From Cristatella mucedo (Eukaryota; Bryozoa; Phylactolaemata; Cristatellidae): a DNA stretch of 64,000 nucleotides. The first letter of the stretch is position 1, and each line of letters opens with the position of its first letter. Both the position numbers and the translations under genes were made by a program. Of this stretch, positions 36,601 to 47,900 are shown one piece after another. The notes under the pieces were generated by a model. The model had not been told where the DNA came from and ran no database searches. It saw nothing but the letters and a program-made list of their open reading frames with translations. The stretch covers positions 1,813,001 through 1,877,000 of the forward strand of contig WPIO01000034.1 of assembly GCA_009760855.2 (NCBI GenBank). The letters are read 5' to 3'.

Positions 36601-39600
36601 CGGATTGGCCCGCTGTACAGATACATTGCAGTGGTGTGCATTCGAGGAGCTGGAGATGGAACTACTGGCAGAGGGTGGAAACGAACGTCAGCTGTCGCAC
36701 ATGGCTACTCCAAGAGGACACCGAGCCTCCTGTATCAGAGCATGCCGATAAAAGGAATCTCTACTAGTTAAAGCTAGAAAGTCTGTCCGTCAGTCAAGCT
36801 GCAAGATGGCCTGTGGACTTGTAATGTAATGTAATGTATCTCCGTCAGTAACTCCACAAAGTCATAAAGACCATGTGGGTGTTACGCAGGAGAGTTTTGT
36901 ATAGCGCACTCACAGCCTAAGCGGCTTTCGGTACGCATTCGGTAGCCAACAGACTTCGTCTCACGCAACAAAGAGAAAGTGGGAAGCATAGCAGAGTTAG
37001 GAGAGCAGTTGAGGTAGTGAGTAGCATAGAAGTAGCAGTTCAGGACCGCATAAAAAGATGTGCCATAGTCGGCAGTTGGAGAGTAGATGTCGTTGCGCAA
37101 GAATTGTGGAAGCGAGTTCCACAGTCTAGGACCTGCAGAGCTAAAGCTTCTGTCGCCACTGTCTTTAAGCGGAGGAATGGGACAGCTAATTTATTGTCCA
37201 CACAGGACCTGAGGGCGCGAACAGGCTGAAACTGATGCAGCAGTTCGACTTGCTTTGCAGAGTCACAGTAGAATTGCAGGTCTATTAGATCTATTGCACT
37301 GTCACTCCAGGAAGTACTGGTCGTGATCTTGCTGCCTGACCAAAGTGGGTGATGAATGTGGTTGACCGAATTTTTCGATTTAATTAATAGGGATGACTCA
37401 GAGAAATGAGTCAGTCCACAGGCAGTTAGCCCTTGTGCGAAATATAGGCTGGTGAGCTGCCTGACTGATTGATCAGCTCACCAGCTGATCAGCTCATCAG
37501 ATCAGCTCATCAGATCATCAGATCAGCTCACCAGATCAGCTCATCAGCTCACCAGCTGTCACTTTCTAACTTTTGGGCAGTGCCTAGGGATTCAGTTCTT
37601 TTATCAACACTAACGAACAATCAGTTGCATCTGCTTTCTTATTGAGTGCCAGCAAAGTCAGGGCTATTTGATCGGAGTAGATCTTTCATGCATCCCCACC
37701 ACCCCCTCCCCCTCCCAGGTACCTAGACACTCAGCTGTAGCTGCAGCTGACTGGTGGGTGGGGCAGGAGAGGCTCCTGCTCGTATGCAGCTGCCCCCTGG
37801 CACCTCTGCAGATTGCTGCAGCTACGAGTTCGTGCTCAGCAGATCACTGGTACCCTGGGTGAGCACCCTGCAATAATGCCACCCTCCCTAGTGTCTACTG
37901 GATTAGACCGAACCATGCAGGCTACATAGTAGGGAGGCTACTAGCTTGTTCACTATTGATCCATTGCATTACAACACTTAAACAGCTGAATTCCCAAACT
38001 AGTGAGCAGTCGAGAAGAGACTTTATTAAATGCTGCTTACAGGTTTTTAAATGCCCAGGTCCCAAACAATCGGTCTCTGCTTTGGTTAAATGTCCGGTTC
38101 GTGTGCTTGTGTCTGGTTGGTTAGCTCTTAGGCTGTCTGTCTCTGTAATGTATCTCTGTCTGCATCTCCAGAAAGCCACGGAGACTAGGTATGTGTTGCT
38201 CAGGAGAGTGTTGCCTAGCACACTCACAGCCTACACGGCTTTCGGTACACATTCGGTAGCCAACAGACTTCATTGCACACAACAATGAGAAACTGAGAAA
38301 CATAGCTGAGTCAGCAGAGCAGTTGAGGAAATGAGTAGCCCGATAGTAGCAGTTCAGGACCGCTGGATAAGATTTCCCACAGTCGGCAGCAGGAGTGTAA
38401 ATGTCGTTGCTTAAGAATTATGGAAGTGAGCTCCGCAGCTCCACAGGACCTGCACAGTATAAGCTTATGTTGTCCATAGTTTTCGACCGTAGAAACAGAG
38501 CATGTGGTATATTGTGCATAGATGACCTGGAGGCACGAGGAGGCATCAGTTCAGCTAGGCATGAAGGAGCCAAGCCATGGCATGCCTCGTGTGTCACCGT
38601 AAGAGCTTTACTCAGTGTCTTTAGATCAACCTGAGGCTATCGGAGCAAAGGAGACACATGGCTGTACCTCTGGGATGTATTAGCTAGCCTTTTAGCCATA
38701 TTCATCGCCAGCTGCAGTGGCCTAATTAATGGCTATTTTCGGTAGCCCAGCCAAAATGGTATTGCAATAATCTAGCCTACACAGAACCTGAGAGCTAGTT
38801 GAATTGTGGGAAAGCCACAGAGATCAACGGTCCTTAATCTTTGATAGGCATTGGACGTGATGGCAAGCTGTGGAAGTGTTCTTAACGAAACTTTCAAAAT
38901 GTTGGCAGTTTGCAAAGACGGCATGGAAATTTGGAGCTTATGGAAAGGTTCGAAAAAGAGCATCACGAACTAGCAGACAAAATCGTCTCTGCAAGCTGTG
39001 TCATAACATTACAAATGGTGTGTTTATTGCACCCGTATCTGCAACTTTTCTCTCCGTGGGAGCACTTAGCTAGCCTTAATTATTAGTATTTTATTATTTT
39101 TCTCATTTATTTCTCTTTAGCAATCAGTAACAACCAGTTGCACATTCGGTTGCTTCTGATTCAGTTCTTACTTACAAAAATCGTTTACTATATTTTGTAT
39201 TACTGATGGCTAATCGATATTAGGTCAGATAGTGAGGTTAGTGGCAACTGTTATTAGTGTGGTACTTGCCAGCTCTCATCTTTTATAAGATAACCATTTT
39301 TCATGTAACTCATGACATTTTAGCCAAACCAGACGATTTTTTCAGAGCAGGACTCTTTCTTTACCAGCCAGTAGCATAGTGCTTTCCTGTTGTGTGTGGG
39401 GGGTTGTTCCTTGAAGGGGGTATGCTCTTAAATCCCTGTCAAGGGACGTGACTTCAGCATCTTGCTGTCTGTAAAACGCCGGAACCTTTGTACTGGTAAG
39501 CAGGACATCGGATGTTCAAAATGTCAGCTGTCAATGTCAGCTCCTATCGAAGGGGCAGCTCTGAGCACGCAGGATTGTAAGGACAGTCGGCTGCATTTGA

Positions 39601-41241
39601 TGAGGAGGAGTTGTGGGCCCTGGCTCTGTTAGTTGTGTTATTGCTGACCGACAGATTTGTAATCTTGCAGCAGGCTTCTTGGCAGGAAGCACACAGATTC
39701 ACTGTGAGCTAATGTCCTTTGAAAATTGATTACTCTTAAAGCATGCCTTTTTGTGTCTGCTACGCTGCACGTTAAGCATAGATATATTTCCTGGTGATGC
39801 GGAAAAGAGCCCCTGCTGAGCTAGACCCAGCATTGGCTTGAATTTGGCAACGAAACACGCACCAGGTAACGTAAGATCTGTACGTATGACTGGGTAGCTG
39901 AGTGAGCAATAATAGCCCAGCTCGTGTTGTGCAGCTGCATGCGACCACGCAGCGGCCACCTTTAAAGAAGGTGCTGCCTGAGCTACTGATGCACATTTGC
40001 AGTGGGCTTTTTCTTGGTCAGAAAAGCTGCAGTGGCAGCAGCAGCTGCAGCTACTTAAACTTCTCTTTGACCAGCCCCATCATGCCCTGAGCAATAGCAT
40101 CAGGAGCAACAGCTATGTACTCGAGGCCGAGCCAGGCGGCCTACAGATCGAATCCTTTCTGCCACACTAAGCATCGCTTCTGATCTGTGATCGGTCGGCA
40201 TTGCAACAACTGCGCTCTGCTGTGGCGACCCGTAATCACTAACTGGTGGATGACTCGGTGCCTGGCAACCGGCATCATTTTGTGTAGGCTTCCTGGGGTG
40301 AGGGGCTACTTGTATCCTTCGTCCAAGTCAGGCATGCTGCTTGCCTGCAGGTGCACTACTCTTTTATTTATGCCATTTGTGGAGCTTTTTTTTATTCTCA
40401 CTTCCCAGATGCTTGTCTGTATTACGTTATTTATTTCGAATTATTTATTATACATTATGTATCATGTCATCATGTTACATTCTTTTCATGAGCAAATGCC
40501 ATTGCAATTATTTGACACATTATGTTGCCGTGTTTTTTTAATGTTGTTTTATATCTGCTCGTGACAGCTGCTTTCCGGATGGTAATGCGACTGCCGACAT
40601 GCACTGCACTGGCGATGCAGCCGACATCGTCGAGGGCAGGAAGAGTTTCCCCAGCGGTCACGCGGCCTGGAGCTTTGCTGCGTAGGTGCTCGCGCACCCT
40701 GCATCAGCTGGCTGCAATGGCCTTGAACTTTCAGCCACCGAGTGGAAGTGGAGGTGGCAAAAGTTACGCCATGCCGCGCCTCCTTTGCCGCCGCCGCCCC
40801 GTGCAGTTGCTTGCTCTCTGGCTTTGTGTTTATTTATTTACTTATTGCTTTACCCTTAGGCTCGGCTTTGCAGCCTGGTACATAAGCGGCAAGCTGCACA
40901 CGTTCGGCACCAGCGGAGCTGGCTCCGGTTGGCGGCTTGTCTGCTCGCTGACACCTCTGCTCGGCGCAGCGGCCATTGCACTTTCGAGGACCTGCGACTA
41001 CCATCATCACTGGCAGGACGTCGCGACCGGTTCGGCGCTCGGGCTGCTGACGTCATACGTCTGCTACCGGCGCTACTATCCGGCGCTGGACCACCATCAC
41101 TGCGATCGGCCGCTGGTCATCATCGGCGCGTCGTCCGCCCGCGGCCGAAGCCACAACGACTGCTGCCACTGCCACGCAGCAGCTGCTGCAGAGGGCACCT
41201 GTGGCTGGTGCCACGAGCCGACGATAGTCAAGGTCGTTTAG
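33187..41241 (+). CDS. PAP2 phospholipid phosphatase, PLPP4/5 type
   Basis: An integral membrane lipid phosphate phosphatase, probably removing phosphate from phosphatidate or related lipids. Exons are 33187-33632, 40568-40681 and 40860-41241 with phases 2 and 2, total 942 bp, 313 residues. All three PAP2 catalytic motifs are intact: KVLVGRPRP (about 136-144), FPSGH (about 176-180) and SR-x5-H-x3-D (about 229-240, [12 protein letters not shown]). Between motifs 1 and 2 the FYRCFPDG signature of PLPP4/5 is visible across the splice. Hydrophobic membrane segments flank each motif. The N-terminus is Ala-rich and the C-terminus has an unusual Cys/His-rich tail (DCCHCH, CGWCH). Human PLPP4/5 are about 265-270 residues. 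Intron 1 is 6.9 kb and full of LINE-D copies. The stop lies 357 bp from the convergent sulfotransferase stop. Confidence 0.9.
34190..34890. mobile_element. LINE-D copies in inverted arrangement
   Basis: A plus-strand LINE-D 3' coding piece (34190-34520) is followed by a minus-oriented 3' end (about 34530-34740) and then a plus-oriented 3' end (about 34755-34890). The last two are imperfect reverse complements and would form a fold-back of about 110 bp per arm. Confidence 0.75.
35215..35540 (+). mobile_element. LINE-A 3' end in PLPP intron 1
   Basis: Plus-strand UTR with the repeated 'GACACTGTGCATGCTG' and 'GACCCTGTGCATGTCA' blocks, the terminal hairpin and an (ATT)n tail at 35515-35536. Confidence 0.9.
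36820..37330 (-). mobile_element. LINE-D 3' end
   Basis: Minus strand: CTGTGGAACTCGCTTCC coding region, a C-terminal [15 protein letters not shown] stretch, and a (TACAT)n tail at 36822-36838. It is the best reference copy of this family in the window. Confidence 0.75.
37475..37560. repeat. GATCAGCTCA minisatellite
   Basis: Repeated GATCAGCTCATCA / CACCAGCT units, internally near-palindromic, in PLPP intron 1. Confidence 0.85.
38140..38800 (-). mobile_element. LINE-D 3' end
   Basis: The same order as the 36.8 kb copy, with more substitutions; it extends further 5'. Confidence 0.7.
38805..40567. other. Rest of PLPP intron 1
   Basis: No conserved frame or clear repeat family. Confidence 0.55.
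40568..40681 (+). CDS. PLPP exon 2 (CFPDG, FPSGH motif 2)
   Basis: Acceptor GCTCGTGACAG before 40568 and donor GC|GTAGGT after 40681. The 114-bp exon completes FYRCFPDG and encodes [17 protein letters not shown], which contains the catalytic PSGH motif. Confidence 0.9.
40860..41241 (+). CDS. PLPP exon 3 (motif 3, His/Cys-rich C-terminus)
   Basis: Acceptor TTTACCCTTAG before 40860; TAG stop at 41239. It encodes [12 protein letters not shown], the motif [13 protein letters not shown], and a last membrane helix. The tail carries DHHHCD, DCCHCH and CGWCH clusters that could bind metal; that function is a guess. Confidence 0.9.
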
Positions 41242-41597
41242 CGCGACTGCCAGGGGAAAATGGCGGGCTTCTTGAAGCGCAAAGCTCCTGCACCGATCAA
41301 AGTCAAAGAGAAGCTGGAACTCTTTCGGGCAGCAACACAAGCACACGTGAAGAGTGAAATGCAGGCTGACGTCCGAATGCCATGGCAACTCGAGTGGGGG
41401 GAGGAGGCTGTACGTCTTAGCAGTACGCGAAGCACTGGCACACAGTTGCTCTCGTTTAAGATGGCTGTCAACTTGAAACAGCAGATATTGCGGACGGCTC
41501 AGCTCCATCGCCTAGGCTAGGACGGCGCAAGCTCGTCTATTGTCGACCTTCTTGCCTTTTTGTTTCTTTTTTGTCTCAATTTTTCTAAGCACAAAAC

Positions 41598-41983
41598 TTA
41601 GTCGTAGGTGAGCGAAATGTCGAGGCGCTCGAGCATGGCAGCATCGACTTCCGCCCACCTCTTCCGGATGTCCTGCTGCGTGGCGCTCGCGGCCCTGTTG
41701 GACCGGTCGAGAGCCAGCGCGAAGAGCAGCTCGAGCTGCTGGCGCGACAGCCGCGCCCGCTTCCGGTCGCGTATAAACATGGCCGAGTTGTGGTCGACCG
41801 TGCAGTTGAGGCGAGTCTCGTCGAGAGGCACGCCGAGGAAGCGGACGAGTGCCTCTAGCTCGGCGCGCAGGTCCCTCTTGAGGCCGTTGTAGCTGACCAC
41901 GTGCACAGGCTTCTGGTACCTGTTTATCCAGTACTCGTGGAACTCAATCCACACGATCAGGCGTGTCAGCCACAGATCCCACT
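41598..41983 (-). CDS. Sulfotransferase terminal exon
   Basis: Acceptor CTTACTGCTGCAG before 41983, phase 1, stop TAA at 41598. The exon encodes WDLWLTRLIVWIEFHEYW, HVVSYNGLKRDLRAELEALV, and RFLGVPLDETRLNCTVD, matching the WSCD C-terminal sulfotransferase half. Confidence 0.9.
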
Positions 41984-44900
41984 CTGCAGCAGTAAGAGCC
42001 CCGTATGCGATTGCAGCTCTGCTCAGGTCACCACTTGCTGCTCGCATCGGCTGAAGCCCTCGGCAGCTCAAGCCAATGAGCAGCTCCACGTTTTTGGGTA
42101 CTGCTGAGTACGTGTTTCGCACGTGCCGAACAGGAAGTAGCCTATGCAGTCATTGCCTAAGCATCGTCTGACGGCAAAGCTTGAGAGCTAAAGGTGGACC
42201 GATTGGGTCGTGCGCAAACTGGATGGGAATTTCTGGTCCAGCGAGGTGCATTAAACATCTATGCTATTCAAATCTAGCGCAGTTGTTTGCACATGGCCGT
42301 GCCCTCCTGTTCTTGTTCTGCTTTACCCGAAGTGCATGCTCGCTCGATCACTCCCGATACCTAGTCGCATGACTAGCAGATCAGCTGCAGCCAATAGCTG
42401 TACGTTAGGCAATGCCGGTTCGTGCTTCGAGTTCAGGCTATCAGACTTGCATGCATGCGTGGGCAAGGTAACTGGCGTTGGCAACTACATTCGTGATGTG
42501 AGCCCCAGAGGCAATGGCCGAACTGAGATATGTAGTAATGCTAGTAATGCATCGACGTGTTGGTATCTTCACCTGCGAGTAGACAAAGCCAATCCTGTAT
42601 TGCCAGCTGCAAAGGGAAATGATTGCTTCTATGCGTTTTCACCCAGCGCCTACAAAAATGAGGCTGTTGAATAAGCTAACGTGCACTGTTTTTTTACAAT
42701 CGAGGAGATAAGTAGCATTAAAACAGCAGAGCAGGAGGCTGTGCCACAGCCGAAGCAGTGGAAGAGAACGTAAAGTTGCATAAGATGGCAAGGAAGTGAG
42801 GTTCACCGGACACGTAGAGCAAAGTTTTACATTTTCATCGGTTTCGAAGTGAAAGAATGGAACAGCTAAGTTATCGTCCGGAGGGGGCGCAAGGGCACGA
42901 ATGTGGCTCGGCAATGGAGGGCCTTGATGGAAATACCCGACCCATAATTTTCATATATTATATATTTATATTTATTATATATATATATATTTATTATATA
43001 TTTATATTATATTTCATAATCCAGTATATTTTAATGAGTTCTGCTCTTCTGAAGCACCTTCTTATCGTGACTGAGTTCTCTCGTTTGGCACGTAACACAA
43101 GACGTAAACGGAAGAAAGTGCAGCTGATTAGGGATAGCAGCTTTAGGAGGCACCATTTCAGCAGACGGGACACACAAAGCCGATTGCATCTCATGAGCGT
43201 CAGGCCTGTTTCAAATGCTATAGAGTAGGTTTTAAAAGAAAAATGCTTTGGCAGCGATTCTGTAATCGGGAGGCTCGCCACGAGAAAGCCGCGATCTGCG
43301 TTGGAGACAAGCACTGACGCTATGAAGGCGGCGAACTACCAAGCTTCTGCTTCTGTAGCTCCCCATTTACCGTACCTTATCGAAAAAAATCTTGTCTTCT
43401 AAAACCAGACCCTATAGCTCTTTTGGCGCCATCTTAAAAATTCGCTCATCGCAAGTTGGATACCCGGAATTTTTTTTATAAATGCATGACCCGGAAGCTT
43501 CTTTAGAGCCCATCTAAAAAAAGACAAGCTTTGGGATTTGAGGCAACTGGAGAGCCCCCCCCCCCCCGAAAGTCTATACTCACTCCAAGTTGTCGAGCCA
43601 TCGGGATTAAAGAAAAATGACGGGTCTGCATATCCGGTCTTGTTTCCACCGTAGAGACGATTGAACTCAGCGAATAAGCCGTTGAGTGGGTGCCGAATTA
43701 TAATGATAGCTCTCTCAAATGGATTCGTTCCATCATGCCTATAGAGCGACACATCGTAGCGATGGGTCTTCACAGCAACAACCGTGCTATCGGACCTTGA
43801 GCTGAACTCGGCAATTCGGTCGTTGCCAATGCTGTTGTACGTGTCGCCGGTCTTTATACCTGAGGGCGAAATCGAAAGTGAAGGTGAGTGTTATCCTGGA
43901 GCATTCTCGAAGCTTCAGGATAACACTCCTCCAAATGCACATTTTCAGTCTTACCGTTGCGACGTCCCCTAACTTGACCACATTTAAAAAGAAATAAGAA
44001 AAATACCTATTTATGACAGCATTTAGTGGGTCCCTGTGATTTGTCCTTTTAATGTCCTTAAGCGTGGTGACACTGTTGTATGCTACCACTAACCACACTT
44101 GCATGCTGACCCTGTGCATGTCACCACTAACCATGTTATTAATGTTGTTTATCACACATGATACCACACACAGTTCGATCGTGTCTCCTTTGTCCTCTTT
44201 TCGTGTCCTCTTTTCGATCGTGTCTCTTTCCGCTAATGTAAAGCGCCTAGAAAGAGATTGAGTTCTCTGGGGTTGCTTTATCAAGTGTATTATTACTATT
44301 ATTATTAACAACTAGAACCTGGCATAGGTCCTTTGGTCATTGCTGTCCCGATATAAAAGAATTAGCAGTAACTCACCTAAGAAAATCCGGTGCAGAATAA
44401 AATTAACCAACTGCGTTTCGCAAGTGTGAGGTCTAGCACCAACTTCAGGATTGACAATTCCAGCCAGCAAATCTTTAAACTCCAGCGCTGGTACGTTCAG
44501 GAAGAATGTCCGGCCATTTTGCAAAGATCCAACAATAACTGCAGCTCTGTCCGTGCTCATAATTTAGACACAAAAATAAAGCAGACATGCATGTACCTGA
44601 TCCGTGGATGACCACATCAAATGCTGTTAATCCGCAGGAGATGACCTCCAGTGTTTCATTTAGAAGAAAGTGTTATCAGCTGACCGCCTCGAACGGTGCA
44701 ATAGGAATGGCGATTCTCAGCTTATCTTTCGCTAAATCCGTCAGCTTATCTTTCCCTAAATCCGTCAGCTTATCTCAGCTTATCTTTCGCTAAATCCTTC
44801 AGCTTATCTCGCCCAGTTCTGTCTCTTAGTCCTCATCTCTGTGCGTGTGGTACTCGTATTTAAAAAAAGATAATAGAGAGCCTAAATATCAAGACTTTTG

Positions 44901-47900
44901 CGTACAATTTTGCAGGAATATTTAGTAACTCATACGAGCTGGTTTACACGACAGCTCGGCAGATGCCACCGCTTGAATGCACCTGAATTTGCTGCATTCA
45001 GCATCTACTGTACGCGCAAGCTGTACGAATGCACTAACCGGTCAGCTGGGCGAGAAGGAGTCGCATCCACGTGTTGCCGCTGCCTTGGAATGATGCAAGT
45101 GCCGTGACAGGGTACAAGCCTTTGGGGGCATACTCTGGAGCTGCTAGCTGACTGCATACGTCGTCACCTACAGCTAAAGAGAACGGCAGAAGGCGCTAAA
45201 CGAGCACGTAGGTGACTCTCGTAAAACTCCCAAACGTGTTACTTTTTGTATCACAAGTGGCAGTGAAAGGAATTGAACGCACAGCAAACTGAGCGTACAA
45301 TCACATCGGCACGGACCAGAGATCTAGAAAAATCACTCGAGTGACATGACACTTTGCACATGAATAGTTGAAGAAAGGCTGAAATCCGGCGATCGAGCCC
45401 GGATAGACGAAATGATTTCGTCGTAGACGAGCAGTTCGACGCCGCACTGAGAACCAACGAACTGCCTTGCCAGAGGTCTAGAGCATAATCGCCTGACTTA
45501 TTACACGACTTTGGCTTTTATGCCATCTAAGAGTAGATTAGCAGTGCATGATTCACTGCATCTAAGCCACTGGGGGGGGGGGGCATACTAACCGGTAGCC
45601 CTGTTTGGAGTACTTGTGCATGCTTCCCTGAGCCTGATACCTGGCTTGTCATTTACTCTTGGCTTTTGCTTCTGCTGCAGGTAGTTTAAGAAATAATGGC
45701 TGATTTAGCAGTAGTTTTCTATAGTGACAGAAGAGCCCTTGCGGCTATCACCATCGCTTGGGGCGGCAATAAAGGACCGCCCACCCCAGGATTCGAATCA
45801 CGTCTCTCGGGGACCGAGATCGTGAAAAGCAACCGCCTTACCTTAGCGTGCCATCGTGGCTCTGGAAAGAAGCTCGATACTCTTAAGGGGCTATAGAAGA
45901 GAGCTATTACTATTTTGCGTATTTAGATTTCTTACGAAGCTATACGTATTCATCGTTATTTTTAATGTGAAATCAAAATAGACATGCATAGCAGAACATA
46001 CAATCAGATTTCTGAGGCACTTACATACCAAAAGGCTAGCGTAGTGCTAAAAATAAAAAGCACGACATCCGCGGCAATTCAGTACCAGCTCTTTAAAACT
46101 GGAGGCGTATAATAGCACTCACTCACTTGGATCGATGCTCGTCCGAACGGCCATTCGCTGCTGAGTAGGCTCGTAGTTTATTGTATTGGACTAAAATCCA
46201 CGGTCTATCTCAGCGCTGCTGTACGATAAAAGCCAAGTTACCTGTAGGTAGCAGGCCATACGATACTGCTGGGGATCGGGGGGGGGGGAGGGGGGGGGGG
46301 GCGTTGCCACTCAGCCAGGCCCGTTTTCTACACGCTCCTCAGGGAACGGTCAATTAGCCAAGGTTCACTGACGCCTAGTTGAGTCTAAAGGCAGTAAAAG
46401 CACTCGAGCAAAGAGAGCACGGACAGTCGGTAGCAACTGTCCAGTGAGTCGAGAGGAAGCAGCAGCTGCTGCTGTTCGAGATTACCGTGATGGCACACTA
46501 GGTAAGGTGGTTGCTTTCACGACCTCGGTCCCGAGGTCGTGGGTTCGATTCCTGCGGTGGGCGATTCTTTATCGCCACTGCAAGCGGTGGTGGTAGCCGT
46601 AAAGGCTCTTCTGTCGCTATACAAAAAAGGCTGTTTAATCAGCTAGGATTTATTTACCTCTCTCGTTCCGGCCGTGTTTGCCAATCAAGTCCTGACACAA
46701 CGTAACGACGAAAAAGGAGGCTCCTTGTATCGGCCACGACGATATTATGTCCAGCATCCTGGGATGCCAAACGAAGCATCCAGATAAATATAAACAAAAA
46801 ATAGTTTAACTTGTATAGAACCCTAAGATAACTTAGCCTCTACTCAGGCGCTTCACACCTGCCGCGGGGCTCGAGCTCACGACCTCAATCATTAAATGCA
46901 TTCGCCCTGACCTTGGTTCCAGGCAAGAGTCTTAACCGCTGGGCCAAACTAGCATGCAGCGCACATGACTCTTCGGTTTGCACCGTCAAGCATCTGACGA
47001 CAATCCAGACGATTTACTCTATTTGGATTGGCATGGTAAATCGAGCATTCAAGGGCTCAGCCGATCCTAGCTGCCCATTTGACGACAAATCGAGCGACTG
47101 TCCACGGTTCGAGGCTCTCGTATTCGTACTTGATCTAAGCTGCCGAGCTGGCTTAGCTCAGCAGTGAAGGTGCTCGCCCCAACCAAGGTCAGATCGAGGT
47201 CGTGGGCTCGAGCCCCCTGGCGTATCTGAAGCGCCTGAATAGAGATTAAGTTCTCTTAGGCTGCTATACAATTGAATAATATTTTCTTATTATATTTGTT
47301 AAGCGCGATGTCCTGCAACTGGTGGATAAAAACTCGTCTGTTGAAATCACGTTCACCTCTACGCAAAGAGGTTGCCTATTCAATGTCTAACGAGACGATA
47401 GTATACATTTTTATATTTCTACCCGGTGGTTCGATGTCAATTTTTTAATGCTATGTGCTTAATAAATGTGGCTAAGCCACCCCAAGCAGATTATTCATTT
47501 TGTAAAGAATGCAAGCAGTTGAGCTGACAGGAAGCATCCACGGACGACACAGGGCTTAGCTTTTACGGATGACTGTTCTTTTGGAAAATATCGTTCAATC
47601 CATTTACCAGTCGAGCACGTAGGGTGCAAAAGCACGTGACACTCAGCACGCGAAACTCTGCACGTGCGTGCACTGCAAAGGCACGTGTGTGTGCATGCAC
47701 AGGCCAGAACCGTGGAAAAATCCCTTCAACCATCCAGACGACCTATTGCGGCATTAACAAAAAGTCATATGGTAACCACCACGGCAGCTGAGGAGCCACA
47801 CCGATTCAAACGGATCGGCACAACAGACACACGTATCTAACTTGTTCGGTAGTTGAGAAAATTTATGAAAAAAACACTGAGCCGAACAATTATACCATTG

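Noticed and set aside
37475..37560. CRISPR-like short repeats
   Set aside because: The units are contiguous with no unique spacers, in animal intronic DNA.
41260..41520. 86-codon plus-strand frame after the PLPP stop
   Set aside because: It lies in the probable PLPP 3' UTR, has no family resemblance, and there is no splice evidence.
46540..46560. tRNA-gene-like B boxes at several SINE sites
   Set aside because: They repeat with the same non-tRNA body and tail, and no complete cloverleaf was seen, so they are SINE heads.
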